From the NCBI GenBank assembly GCA_963713355.1, contig CAVQLK010000006.1, forward strand, positions 1 to 64,000: DNA of 64,000 nt, read 5' to 3'. A program made the position numbers and the translations under genes. Below are positions 17,796 through 26,285 of this stretch, in pieces (position 1 is the first letter of the stretch; each line of letters opens with the position of its first letter). Source of the DNA: FEN-1219 sp963713355 (GTDB lineage Bacteria; Pseudomonadota; Gammaproteobacteria; Steroidobacterales; Rariloculaceae). Under the pieces are notes generated by a model that was not told the origin of the DNA, ran no database searches, and was given only the letters and a program-made list of their open reading frames with translations.

Positions 17796-19064
17796 TTAGA
17801 GTTGCTCGTGCAGCAAATAGGCGAAGCGGTCGTACGCACGCGCGAACATGGGCCGCCGTCGCCATTGCTCGAGCTTGAGCTCGTGGCAGCGACGTAGGTC
17901 TTCGTTGAATGCCGCCTTGAGCTGCGCCGCGATGCCGGCATCGAGGATGCCGACTCCGATCTCTTCGTTGAGCGCGAGCGAGCGCGCATCGAAGTTGGTG
18001 GATCCGACGTGCGACCAGATCTCGTCGACGACGACGATCTTCTGGTGCAGCAGCGTTGGCTCGAACTCGTAGAGCCGCACGCCGGCTTCGAGCAGCGCGG
18101 CGTACAGGCTGCAGCCGGCGCGCCGCACGAACGGGCTATCCGTGTGCTTGCCGGGGACCATCAGGTGCACCCTGACGCCGCGGCGCACCATCATGGCGAA
18201 CAGCTCGACGACGCCGTCGTTCGGCGCGAAGTAAGGGTTTTGGATTAGCACCTCGCGCCGCGCCGTGGCGATCGCGATGGTGTAGAGCATCGCGACCGAC
18301 GAGACGGCGTCGCCCGACGCGCTGCTGACGACGTGCGCCGAAATGTCTCCGCTTGGCTCGAGCACCGGGAAACACTCTGCCATCACCGGCAGCGAGTGCG
18401 TCTCCTCGACCCAATTCTGCGCGAACACCGTTTGCAGTCCGTGCACGACGGGGCCTTCGAGGCGCACGCCCGTATCGCGGAAATGCTTCTGGTCCTCGGC
18501 GTCACCGAGCCACTCGTCGGCGACGCCGTGCCCGAACGCGTAGCCGATACGGCCGTCGACGACGAGCAGCTTGCGGTGTGTGCGATGATTAAACCTGCCG
18601 ATATTCCACCAGTGCGGCTTGCAGTAGCTCGACACTTTCGCGCCGCTGCGCTTCAACCGCTCGAGCTCCCGCTCGCTGGCGTTCATGGCCCCCAGCGAAT
18701 CGGTCAGCACGCGTACGCTGACGCCCGTGCGTGCACGCTCGGTGAGAGCGTCGACGAATAGCCTCTCGACCTCGCCCTCGCTCCATACGAACGTCTCGAG
18801 ATGCACGCTGTGCTTCGCCGCGGCAATGTCCGCGAGCATTGCGGGAAAAATCGCCCCGTTTTGGAATACCGTCGCACTGTTGCCTTCATGGACGGCGCTT
18901 TCCGTCAGTCCCGCGATCATCGGTAGCGCGTCCTCGATTTTCGGGTACTCGTCGGGGCGGAGCTCCAAGTACGGTGTGCCGCGAGCCCGAGTCAGCAAGA
19001 AGATCAACCCGCACACGAGCGCGGTGCCGACCGAGGAAATCAGGACCCACGCGATCGTCGACAT
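17796..19064 (-). CDS. Phospholipase D-family (cardiolipin synthase-like) protein
   Basis: A 422-residue membrane-anchored enzyme with two HKD motifs: HRKLLVVDGRIGYAFG in the first half and LLHQKIVVVDEIWSHVGSTN in the second. Each supplies the histidine, lysine and aspartate of phospholipase D chemistry. One N-terminal membrane helix (TIAWVLISSVGTALVCGLIF) is present, as in cardiolipin synthases that join phospholipids at the membrane. A cardiolipin synthase role is the likely one, though other phosphatidyl transferases share this layout. The frame extends to 19331, but the membrane anchor begins at the ATG at 19064. Confidence 0.88.
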   Translation of the reverse strand: MSTIAWVLISSVGTALVCGLIFLLTRARGTPYLELRPDEYPKIEDALPMIAGLTESAVHEGNSATVFQNGAIFPAMLADIAAAKHSVHLETFVWSEGEVERLFVDALTERARTGVSVRVLTDSLGAMNASERELERLKRSGAKVSSYCKPHWWNIGRFNHRTHRKLLVVDGRIGYAFGHGVADEWLGDAEDQKHFRDTGVRLEGPVVHGLQTVFAQNWVEETHSLPVMAECFPVLEPSGDISAHVVSSASGDAVSSVAMLYTIAIATARREVLIQNPYFAPNDGVVELFAMMVRRGVRVHLMVPGKHTDSPFVRRAGCSLYAALLEAGVRLYEFEPTLLHQKIVVVDEIWSHVGSTNFDARSLALNEEIGVGILDAGIAAQLKAAFNEDLRRCHELKLEQWRRRPMFARAYDRFAYLLHEQL

Positions 19065-19177
19065 GGAAGCGTACCTTTTGCGCAGCAACGCGGCGGGGAA
19101 ACGAGTGCCAAGCGATGCTGCAATAAGCGGGCCAGCGCGGCTTCCACGAGAAGGGGATTGCGCTGCGCCGGCGGCGC

Positions 19178-19213
19178 AAAAAAGCGGCGCGGTACCGACC
19201 GGTACCGCGCCGC
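19178..19213 (-). terminator. Rho-independent terminator
   Basis: A perfect 13-bp inverted repeat (GCGGCGCGGTACC at 19184-19196 and its complement at 19201-19213) encloses a four-base loop. On the minus strand it is followed at once by six T residues (the AAAAAA at 19178-19183). It lies 15 bp downstream of the cytochrome gene that ends at 19229, so it should end that transcript before the phospholipase D gene. Confidence 0.9.
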
Positions 19214-19228
19214 GCTGAACGAGGCGAG

Positions 19229-20245
19229 CTACTCGGCGGCGGCGGGCGCCGCGGGACCAAGCGGGGGCAGCGAGCGCAAGTACGCGACGACCGCGTCGAG
19301 ATCGCTGGGCTCCATCTTCTTGTAGAGCCAATACGGCATGAACGGCAGCAACGTGCGTCCGTCGCGGCTGATGCCATCCGTGATCGCACGCTTGATCTCG
19401 GCATCGGTCCAGCTACCCAAGCCGGCCTCCGGATGCGACGTGATGTTCGCGGAGACCGCAGCCCAGTCGTAGATGAAGGGCCGCGAGTAGACGTTGCCGC
19501 CGCGGCCGAGCTGCGCCATGTCGATCTGCCCCATGACGTACGTCGTGTGGCAGTCCATGCAATGGCCGACGGGGCCCGCGAGGTACTCACCGTACTTCAC
19601 GACGTCGGTCTTCGGCACGTCGGGTACGCTCGTGACGATTGGGCCGAAGATGTTAGCCGGCGGGCCGTTTGGTCCCATCGAGAACGTGCTCGGCGGAACC
19701 TCGTTGCGCACCGCCGGAACCGACATGATGTACTTCGCGATCGCACGGACGTCCGTGTCCGACATCCGCTTGTACCAGCCGAACGACATCGGCGGGCCCA
19801 TGAACGTGCCGTCGGGCCTACGCGCGTTGCGGATCGCGTCGACGATTTGGTCTTCCGTCCACGAGCCGATGCCGGTCTCCATGTCGGGCGTGATGTTCTG
19901 CGCATACGCCTTGAAGACGGGCTCCTCGATGACGAACGCGCCGGCGAGGTTCTTGCTGTTGTCCGGCGTGCCGTCGGGTAGCCGTGGCGTGTGGCAGTTG
20001 CCGCAGCCGGCGATCGTCTCGACGAGATAGCGGCCGTGCTCGAGCGGATCCGTGCTGTCGCGCATCGTTGCCGTGGCGGCGGTCGCCGGCGGAGGCGCGG
20101 CGGGCGCCGGTGCCGCGGCGGGCGCGGGTGGCGGGGGCGGCGGCACCGGCTCTTCCTCGCGGGCACAACCCGCGGCTCCTAAAAGCATGACGAATGCAGC
20201 CCAATTCGCGAGCGTCGGGCGCGCTTCCCGTTGGCCAGTTCTCAC
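19229..20245 (-). CDS. Dihaem c-type cytochrome lipoprotein
   Basis: A 338-residue lipoprotein with a lipobox (LLGAAGC), a proline- and alanine-rich linker and two cytochrome c domains. The haem-binding motifs are CGNCH (in VETIAGCGNCHTPRLPDG) and CMDCH (in GPVGHCMDCHTTYVMG). Likely axial methionines lie in GPPMSFGWYKRMSD and FMPYWLYKKMEPSD. Such proteins usually carry electrons from a periplasmic dehydrogenase. The long upstream frame is not coding in character; a GTG at 20245 preceded by GGGGAG with eight-base spacing fits the signal peptide best. A strong terminator follows the stop codon. Confidence 0.88.
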   Translation of the reverse strand: MRTGQREARPTLANWAAFVMLLGAAGCAREEEPVPPPPPPAPAAAPAPAAPPPATAATATMRDSTDPLEHGRYLVETIAGCGNCHTPRLPDGTPDNSKNLAGAFVIEEPVFKAYAQNITPDMETGIGSWTEDQIVDAIRNARRPDGTFMGPPMSFGWYKRMSDTDVRAIAKYIMSVPAVRNEVPPSTFSMGPNGPPANIFGPIVTSVPDVPKTDVVKYGEYLAGPVGHCMDCHTTYVMGQIDMAQLGRGGNVYSRPFIYDWAAVSANITSHPEAGLGSWTDAEIKRAITDGISRDGRTLLPFMPYWLYKKMEPSDLDAVVAYLRSLPPLGPAAPAAAE

Positions 20246-20482
20246 CTCTAATTCTCCCCAGTGATAGACGCAGGACTGGCGCCAAGCATACGAAAAAACC
20301 GGCGCCGTTCGGAAGAATTTCCAGGCTGCGCTGATCGCCTTGGTGAGCGCAACGAGGCCCTGAGGCCCGCCGCTGGCACGGCGTCGCTTGCGCCGCGGCC
20401 GGCGCGAATCCGAGCGCGTTATTCTTTCCTCAAAGAAAACCATAGCTTAAGCGTGTTTATTAACGGTTAAGGATCGGCTAAG

Positions 20483-21838
20483 TTGAGCCTCTACACCTAC
20501 CTACGAACATTCAGAGTGGCGGCGGAAGCGGAAGTCTTGAGGCAAGAAGCGGCGAGCGTCGTGCGAAGCGGCGCGCTCGGGCGCTCTCGATCGTACGCGC
20601 GGCTGCTCGAATTCCTCGTCGAGTGCTCCGGCAGCGGCCGCACGCCGAAAGAGCTCGAGATCGCGATGGAGGTCTTCGGCCGCGGCGCCGACTTCGATCC
20701 GAGCCAAGATTCGATGGTGCGCGTGTACGCGCACAACTTACGGCAGAAGCTCGAGCAGTACTACGCGACGGCGGGACGCGACCAGCCGCGGCAGCTCGTG
20801 CTCGCGCGCGGCGAATACCGAATCGCGTTGGCCGAGTCGAACGAGCCCGCCGCGCCCGACGATGCAGCGGCGGCGGGTTCTGTGGAGCAGCCCGCTACCG
20901 TCAAGCAGCCGGAGTCGGCAGCAGCGCCGCGCCCGCGTTGGCACCTCGCGGCCGCGGCGACAGCGCTCCTCGCGGTTGGGGTAGCTCTCGGCGCGAGTAT
21001 CGCGTTGCAACGCGCGCCGGCTGCACCGGCTGCGGCGGTCGTCGCGAAGTCGCGGCTCTGGGCGGGCCTGCTCGACGACGACTTGCCGATTCTCGTCGTC
21101 GTCGGCGACTACTACATCTATGGCGAGCTCGACGAACGCGGCGACGTCAAACGCCTGGTGCGCGATTTCAGCGTCGGCTCGAGCAAGGAGCTCGACGAGC
21201 TCATGATGAACGATACGTCGCTGTTGGCGCGTTACATGGACCTCGATCTCACGTACTTGCCGACAGGCAGCGCCTTCGCGCTGCTTGATCTCTTGCGCGT
21301 GCTGTACACGTCCGAGAAGCCCGTGCGAGTGGTATCGATGTCGGAGATGAACGAAGCGGATCTCAAGTCGAGCCATGTCGTCTACGTTGGCTACTTGAGC
21401 GCGCTCGACAAGCTCGAAGACTTCGTTTTCGCGTCATCGACGCTCGCGATCGGTTACACGTATGACGAGCTGCGGAACATGGATACCGGCGAGCTCTACA
21501 CGAGCGAAGCCGGCATGCCGGAGGCCAACCGCAATTACCGCGACTACGCGTTCATCTCGACGTTCCCGGGCCCCGGCGGCAACCAGCTGATGATCGTCAG
21601 CGGCACGCGGGACGCCGGGCTCATGCAAGCGGCCCACGCGCTCGCCGACCCGATGTTCGTCGCCAGCATGGAGCAGGCGCGGCCCGATTCGAGCAACGCG
21701 CAGCCGCCGTCATTCGAGATGCTCTACGAGGTCACGGGCTACGGCCGTACGAACCTCGATGCGATGCTCGTGCACACGGCAGCGTTGAATTACCAGGAGA
21801 TCTGGGGCGGCGTCTTCCGCCCACAGCCGCCTCATTGA
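20483..21838 (+). CDS. Membrane-bound winged-helix-like protein with large periplasmic domain
   Basis: A 451-residue protein. Residues about 35-115 (YARLLEFLVECSGSGRTPKE, FDPSQDSMVRVYAHNLRQKL, then RGEYRIAL) match the DNA-binding-like N-terminal module seen in many membrane-anchored regulators that carry TPRs or other sensors. An alanine/proline linker and one membrane helix (residues about 153-175) follow. The remaining 275 residues are periplasmic and not recognised; they contain PILVVVGDYYIYGELDERG and GNQLMIVSGTRDAGLM, suggesting an alpha/beta fold. The listed start is TTG at 20483; a GTG at 20516 is possible. It may be a one-component sensor-regulator. Its 3' end overlaps the convergent amidinotransferase gene by 7 bp. 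Confidence 0.7.
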   Translation: MSLYTYLRTFRVAAEAEVLRQEAASVVRSGALGRSRSYARLLEFLVECSGSGRTPKELEIAMEVFGRGADFDPSQDSMVRVYAHNLRQKLEQYYATAGRDQPRQLVLARGEYRIALAESNEPAAPDDAAAAGSVEQPATVKQPESAAAPRPRWHLAAAATALLAVGVALGASIALQRAPAAPAAAVVAKSRLWAGLLDDDLPILVVVGDYYIYGELDERGDVKRLVRDFSVGSSKELDELMMNDTSLLARYMDLDLTYLPTGSAFALLDLLRVLYTSEKPVRVVSMSEMNEADLKSSHVVYVGYLSALDKLEDFVFASSTLAIGYTYDELRNMDTGELYTSEAGMPEANRNYRDYAFISTFPGPGGNQLMIVSGTRDAGLMQAAHALADPMFVASMEQARPDSSNAQPPSFEMLYEVTGYGRTNLDAMLVHTAALNYQEIWGGVFRPQPPH

Positions 21839-22845
21839 TCCACGGCAGACGGCCGGGATTTGCGTCCTGCAATCCCGGCACTCCCGCCATCCCTGGCGGT
21901 CGGCAGCGCCACCTCGGCCAGCATGCAGCGCACGCTGCCGCCGCCGATCCGCTCGATCGTAGCGATGTCGGCCGTCACGAGCGCGCCATGCCGTTCGAGC
22001 GCCCGGCGAGTCGGCGCCGCCAGCGAGCGGAGCGCCGCGGCCGATAGCGCGATCACCGGACCGCCGGCGCCGTCGAGCTCGAGCATATTGGCGGCGAAGC
22101 TTTCGAGCTCCGCTGGCGAGAGGTCGATGACCTCGCGCTGCGACGCTTCGAGGCGCGCGACGACGGCTCGCCGCTCGTCGGAGCTCGCGATCGCGGCCGT
22201 GCAGAGCGCGGCGAAGCGCGTGCCGAGCGAGAGCACGACGTTCGTGTGGTAGATCGGCCGGCCGACGCCGTCGACGGCCGTGAACGGCACGACCTCGTAG
22301 CGCAGGGCTTGCGCGAATTCCGCGAGCGCCAGCGCACCCGTTCGTGGCGAGAAGCACGCGTACGCCACGCGCCGTGTTCGATCGAGCACGAGGCTACCGG
22401 TCCCTTCGAGATACTCCCCGCGGGCTTCGAGGCCCGTGAGGTCGACGACGCGCTCGATCGCGTACCCGAACGCCTCGAGCGCCGCGAGAATGTCGCGCCG
22501 CCGCTCGAGTCTGCGGCTCGGGGCCAGCATCGGATAGAGCACGGCGGTGCCATCGACGTGCAAGCTCAGCCAGTTGTTCGGAAACACCTCGTCTGGCAGC
22601 GCCGCCCCGCGCTGGCCCGCGAACTGGTGCACACGCACGCCGGCGTGCACTAGCGCAAGGGCCAAAGCGTCGAACTCGTGCTGCGCGTGCAAAGCCGCAT
22701 CACGCAGATCCGGCGCCGCGCGCTGGAAGTAGTTCGAGCCGGCCGTCTCGGCATTGCTGCCGAAGTGGGCGGGCCGGACCATCAGCACGGCGCGGGCCGT
22801 CTGTAGTTCCAGGGGCGGCTCCGGCGGCGGCACAGCTCGCGTCAC
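21832..22845 (-). CDS. Amidinotransferase/arginine deiminase-related protein (CtlX-like)
   Basis: A guanidine-modifying enzyme-fold protein of about 337 residues. Marks are VLMVRPAHFGSNAETAGSN near the start, FPNNWLSLHVDG (substrate carboxylate binding), YLEGTGSLVLD, the histidine in YHTNVVLSLG and the catalytic cysteine in GGGSVRCMLAEV. This pattern fits the CtlX citrulline-utilisation hydrolase group, which acts on citrulline or arginine-like compounds. The start is probably the GTG at 22845, whose last bases overlap the stop of the upstream peptidase gene (GTGA), giving translational coupling; an ATG at 22782 would cut off the first strand. It closes a five-gene cluster. Confidence 0.82.
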   Translation of the reverse strand: MTRAVPPPEPPLELQTARAVLMVRPAHFGSNAETAGSNYFQRAAPDLRDAALHAQHEFDALALALVHAGVRVHQFAGQRGAALPDEVFPNNWLSLHVDGTAVLYPMLAPSRRLERRRDILAALEAFGYAIERVVDLTGLEARGEYLEGTGSLVLDRTRRVAYACFSPRTGALALAEFAQALRYEVVPFTAVDGVGRPIYHTNVVLSLGTRFAALCTAAIASSDERRAVVARLEASQREVIDLSPAELESFAANMLELDGAGGPVIALSAAALRSLAAPTRRALERHGALVTADIATIERIGGGSVRCMLAEVALPTARDGGSAGIAGRKSRPSAVDQ

Positions 22846-23795
22846 TCGCAGCGGGCCGTCGGCTCTGCAGCTCCTGCCGCGGCGCGCTCGAGCTCGGCGA
22901 CTGTGTCGAGCACGGCGCCGCGAAGCTCGTCGCCGGGCGAAAGCGCGGCCAGCGCTGCACGCGCTTCGGCGAGCGCGTCCGCTGCGCAGCCGCGCTCGGC
23001 GAGGACGTTCGCGAGGTTGTTGCGCGCGGCCGCGTGCTGCGGCGCGGCAGCGAGCAGTTGCCGATAGAGCGTCGTCGCGCCACCGAGATCGCCGGCCGCG
23101 TGACGTTGGCCGGCGGCGGCGAACAGCACGAGCTCGTCGCCAGGCCAGCGCTCGAGCGCCGCTCGATAGCTGCGCTCGGCGGCGGCAGCGCCGAGCAGCG
23201 GCTCCGCGCCGGCGAGCGCGCGGACGTAGGCGCCGGACTTCGCGGTCGCGGGCAATTCGCCGGGCGGCAAGGCGACGAACGCCCAATTCGCCCCGCGCTG
23301 CCACGAGCGCAAGAACCGCGGACCCTGCTCGATGCGCCGCTGCTCAGTGCCGGAGCGCAGGATGACGTCGCCGCCATCGAAGCCGACGACGACAGCGTAG
23401 TGCCACACGGGCACGCGGTCCAAGCCCAAGTTCTGCAGCACGAGCACCGGTCGCTGCGCCGCGAGCTCGGCGCCGAGGGCCTCCGCCTCGGGCTCGATGA
23501 CGTACGGGATGAAGCCGTGGCGCCTCGTCGCGCCGAGCAGCTCGGGTTGCAGGCTGCCGCGCAAACCCGGGGCGTAGACGTCGCGCACGAGACTGTCGGC
23601 GTCGACGTCAGCGCCGGCGTGCCGAAGGACTGTCGCAAGGGCCGCCGGGCCGCATTGATAGTCAGACTGCGGAAAGAACGGGACGGCCGTCAGCTCGACG
23701 GCCGGAGCTCCGGGCGGTAGTTGCGGACCGGCTGCGCAGCTGCAGAGAGCCAGCGCGGCAAACAGGGCGGCGTTAGATTTTGCTAAAGATGTCAA
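22842..23795 (-). CDS. PA2778-family cysteine peptidase with TPR-like tail
   Basis: A 317-residue lipoprotein (lipobox in ALALCSC) with a C39-like papain-fold domain and a helical repeat tail. The peptidase has the oxyanion glutamine and catalytic cysteine in FPQSDYQCGPAALATVL and the histidine in VPVWHYAVVVGFDGGDV. From about residue 195 on, TPR-like helices appear (AAERSYRAALERWPGDELVL, then ATTLYRQLLAAAPQHAAAR). The layout matches PA2778 of Pseudomonas, whose target is unknown. Translation seems to start at TTG 23795, inside the end of the PA2779 gene (23-bp overlap). It probably acts at the periplasmic face of a membrane. Confidence 0.85.
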   Translation of the reverse strand: MTSLAKSNAALFAALALCSCAAGPQLPPGAPAVELTAVPFFPQSDYQCGPAALATVLRHAGADVDADSLVRDVYAPGLRGSLQPELLGATRRHGFIPYVIEPEAEALGAELAAQRPVLVLQNLGLDRVPVWHYAVVVGFDGGDVILRSGTEQRRIEQGPRFLRSWQRGANWAFVALPPGELPATAKSGAYVRALAGAEPLLGAAAAERSYRAALERWPGDELVLFAAAGQRHAAGDLGGATTLYRQLLAAAPQHAAARNNLANVLAERGCAADALAEARAALAALSPGDELRGAVLDTVAELERAAAGAAEPTARCE

Positions 23796-24153
23796 TGACG
23801 CCGACGAGCTCGAGGATCAACAGAACGATGAACGTGATGCCGACGACGGCGAGTAGGTCGCCACCGGCCGGCAAGCTCTCGAGCTCCGTCGCGAGCAGCT
23901 CGAGCTCCTGATCGGTCAAGGCCGCGATGCGCTGATCGGCCGCGACGGCGTCGACGCCATATTGCTCTAGCTTGCTGCGCACTTCCTCACGGGCGAGCAC
24001 GGCGTCGATGCGGGCGATCGTCGCTTCGCGGTCGAGCGTCGTCAGATATTGCTCCGTGCTGATGACGCCGCCGTAGGCGGCACTCTGCAACGACGCAGTA
24101 ACCAACGAAGCCGCGAGCACTACGGCGAGCGAGTTGCGACGGCGACTGTGCAT
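23773..24153 (-). CDS. PA2779 family protein
   Basis: A 126-residue protein with an N-terminal signal (LAVVLAASLVTASLQSAAYG), a soluble helical middle (REATIARIDAVLAREEVRSKL, then RIAALTDQELELLATELESL) and a hydrophobic C-terminal segment (VGITFIVLLILELVGVIDIF). This pattern, and its position directly before a PA2778-type peptidase, match PA2779 of Pseudomonas. Function is unknown. The gene overlaps the peptidase gene by 23 bp, so the two are made together. It may be a partner or a substrate of the peptidase, which is inference only. Confidence 0.82.
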   Translation of the reverse strand: MHSRRRNSLAVVLAASLVTASLQSAAYGGVISTEQYLTTLDREATIARIDAVLAREEVRSKLEQYGVDAVAADQRIAALTDQELELLATELESLPAGGDLLAVVGITFIVLLILELVGVIDIFSKI

Positions 24154-24207
24154 GGACGATCTCCCTGTCCGTTTCGTCGAAAACACTGGCCTGTGTGCCC
24201 GGACGAC

Positions 24208-24441
24208 CTAGTCCTCGGTCCACCAGGCGACGAACTCGTCGAAGTCGATGAGCCCGTCGTCGTTCGTGTCGATGTCCTTGAAGCCGATCTCGATCTCCTT
24301 ACCCGACATGTCGGCCTCGAGCTCGTCGAGCATGGCGGAGAACTCGTCGACCTGGATGCGGCCATCGTTGTCGCGATCGTTGTAGTCGAAAGTTTCGCGC
24401 AGCTCGTCGAGCTCTTCTTCATTCGGTCGGTTCGTCGCCAT
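24208..24441 (-). CDS. Small EF-hand calcium-binding protein
   Basis: A 77-residue calmodulin-like protein with two complete EF-hand loops: DYNDRDNDGRIQVDEF and DIDTNDDGLIDFDEF. The loops have acidic residues at the coordinating positions and a glutamate at position 12. No signal peptide is seen, so it is probably cytoplasmic. The ATG at 24441 has GAGGAG nine bases upstream and is preferred to the ATG at 24462. It lies between an MFS transporter (27 bp upstream) and the PA2779 gene (54 bp downstream), suggesting co-transcription. Bacterial EF-hand proteins of this size are mostly uncharacterised. Confidence 0.85.
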   Translation of the reverse strand: MATNRPNEEELDELRETFDYNDRDNDGRIQVDEFSAMLDELEADMSGKEIEIGFKDIDTNDDGLIDFDEFVAWWTED

Positions 24442-24468
24442 GCAATGCGGCTCCTCGGACAAGTCGAA

Positions 24469-25908
24469 TCAGGCGCCATTGTCGCCTTTTTCCGGGCTCG
24501 CCGCTTTGGGCGGTACCGGCGCCGGCTCGTCGCGCTCATCGCCTTCGGTCTGCGGCCGGCCGATGAAGTCGTAGATTACGCCGACCATTGCGTTCAAACC
24601 CGTGACGCGCAGCACAAGCGCGGGCGCCGACATTGCTCGACGCGGCTTGCGGAGCTCGCGCACGCGGCGCGCGAGCAGGGCCGCCAGAATGCCGCGTGCC
24701 ACTCCCGAGATGATGAAGAGATAGAGCAGGTTGCTCAGCGTATCCGACTCGCCGAGCAGCACACCGCGCGGCGGCAGCACGACGACGAGCAGGGCCCCGA
24801 GCATAGCGCCGCCGAACACACCCGCTGCCGTGCCTACGTTGTGGAACGCGACGTAGGCTGCGCGGCGTGTCTGCGGCACGAGCTCGTAGAGCAGATTGCC
24901 CGCCGATAGCGTAAAGCCCGACCAGGAAAGGCCCGAGAGCGCCTGGAACGCGAGCAGCGCCCAAAAATGGTCCGAAAGCAGCCATAGCGACGGCACGATC
25001 GGCAGCGAGATGCTCGTCACGATCAGGATCAGGCGATTGCCGTAGACGTCGGCGATGCGCCCCCAGGTCGTCAGCATCAGGAACTGGCACAGAACGCTCG
25101 TCGCCTGGAGCACGGTAAACTCGAAGTAGCTCAGCGTAAGGTCGCGCAACATGTAGACGGTGAAGAACGGCGACGAAATGCCGACGGCCGCGTTCATCAG
25201 CGCGAAGTAGACGGAAAACCCGATGGCGCCCGTCGACAGCAAGCTGCGCCACCAATGCTCGATGTGCATGTCGGGCGCCGTCGTCGTGGGCGGCGCCTCG
25301 TGCAGGAACGTCAGGTGATAGACCGAGATCGTTCGCGCGACGAACGCAATCAGAAAAATCACGACGAACCCAAGATAGGTTCGTCCCGCCGTGTCGAGCT
25401 CGTGGAGGATCAGCCCGCACGCGACGAGGCCCACGAACGTCGCGATCGTCATGAGGCGCGTGCGATGAGCGAAGTAGCGGCCGCGCCGCCGCTCCGAGAC
25501 GAGGTCGCGCATGATGCTCGTCCACTGCGGGGAAGCGAGGTTGTTGGCGCTGTGATAGAGGACGAGCAAGAGCAACAGCGCCGGAAACGCGTACTCCCCG
25601 AGCAGCGCCGGCAACACGATGATCGGCAGCCAGAGCAGCGCCTGCATCGCGCAGCCGAAAAGCACCAGCCGCCGGCGGCCGACATAGTTGCCGAGCCAAG
25701 CGGAAAAGATCTGCGCACCCGATGCGAGCAGCGGCGGCAGCGTGCTCAGGATCGCGACTTGCGGCGCCGTCGCGCGCAGGAACAGCGCGAAGGCCGAGAA
25801 GTACGTTTCACCGGCACCGACCTGCGCGGAGTACGCCATCCCGTCGCGCACCGAGTGGCGCAGCGCCTTATCGACGACGGGGTCCTTGGAGAATTGGCCG
25901 GCAGGCAT
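24469..25908 (-). CDS. MFS transporter
   Basis: A 479-residue polytopic protein with about twelve membrane segments. The loop between helices 2 and 3 reads AWLGNYVGRRRLVLFG, close to the MFS motif A, and the second half has the equivalent TTWGRIADVYGNRLILI. The N-terminal SVRDGMAYSAQVGAGETYFSA and the extended central loop (HEAPPTTTAPDMHIEHWWRS) are seen in a poorly characterised MFS group. Substrate cannot be predicted. It heads a cluster of five minus-strand genes. Its upstream region contains the truncated VapC gene. Confidence 0.85.
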   Translation of the reverse strand: MPAGQFSKDPVVDKALRHSVRDGMAYSAQVGAGETYFSAFALFLRATAPQVAILSTLPPLLASGAQIFSAWLGNYVGRRRLVLFGCAMQALLWLPIIVLPALLGEYAFPALLLLLVLYHSANNLASPQWTSIMRDLVSERRRGRYFAHRTRLMTIATFVGLVACGLILHELDTAGRTYLGFVVIFLIAFVARTISVYHLTFLHEAPPTTTAPDMHIEHWWRSLLSTGAIGFSVYFALMNAAVGISSPFFTVYMLRDLTLSYFEFTVLQATSVLCQFLMLTTWGRIADVYGNRLILIVTSISLPIVPSLWLLSDHFWALLAFQALSGLSWSGFTLSAGNLLYELVPQTRRAAYVAFHNVGTAAGVFGGAMLGALLVVVLPPRGVLLGESDTLSNLLYLFIISGVARGILAALLARRVRELRKPRRAMSAPALVLRVTGLNAMVGVIYDFIGRPQTEGDERDEPAPVPPKAASPEKGDNGA

Positions 25909-25947
25909 GGCTGGTACGTGCGACGAGAGCTGCAGCAGTCCCTCGTA

Positions 25948-26034
25948 TCAGTGGCCGACCCGGGCCCGGACGATGGCTGACATCAGCGGCTTAGCCCACT
26001 CCGAGACGACCGTCGTGTCCAGGAGAAAGCTCAC
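25948..26034 (-). pseudogene. Truncated VapC-type PIN toxin remnant
   Basis: Only the first part of a PIN-domain toxin remains: a GTG start followed by SFLLDTTVVSEWAKPL, the usual VapC opening with the first catalytic aspartate, then MSAIVRARVGH and a stop (28 residues). The GTG at 26034 overlaps the antitoxin stop as GTGA, the normal coupling for such pairs. The rest of the PIN domain, including the other acidic residues, is absent; the MFS gene starts 39 bp later. It cannot be an active ribonuclease. Confidence 0.75.
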
Positions 26035-26285
26035 GGCCCCGTCGGCCGCAGTCGGTCCTTCGAACGCGGAGGCGTGAGTCGAGAGCCGCGCAGCGGCGAA
26101 GCTGCGAAAAACTCGGCGAGATTGCCGGTACGCTTGTTTCTGCGCTCCCACTCTTCCGCATCGACCACGACGGCTGCCCGCCGGCCATCCCGCGTGATGA
26201 CTTGCGGGCCGTGCTTTTTCGCATGCCCGATGACCTCGCTCAACTTTGCCTTGGCTTCTGCAACGGTCCAGAGATCGGTTTCCAT
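26031..26285 (-). CDS. Phd/YefM-family antitoxin (orphaned)
   Basis: An 84-residue antitoxin. The N-terminal dimerisation and DNA-binding fold shows LWTVAEAKAKLSEVIGHAKK and then GPQVITRDGRRAAVVVDAEE, typical of Phd/YefM proteins. The C-terminal RTGNLAEFFAASPLRGSRL is the part that wraps the toxin. The start is the ATG at 26285. The toxin gene that follows is reduced to a stub, so this antitoxin has no working local partner. It may still repress its own promoter or act on a toxin elsewhere. Confidence 0.85.
   Translation of the reverse strand: METDLWTVAEAKAKLSEVIGHAKKHGPQVITRDGRRAAVVVDAEEWERRNKRTGNLAEFFAASPLRGSRLTPPRSKDRLRPTGP

Noticed and set aside
19184..19213. The perfect palindrome as a regulator binding site
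   Set aside because: The adjacent T-run on the minus strand and its place right after a stop codon make it a terminator.
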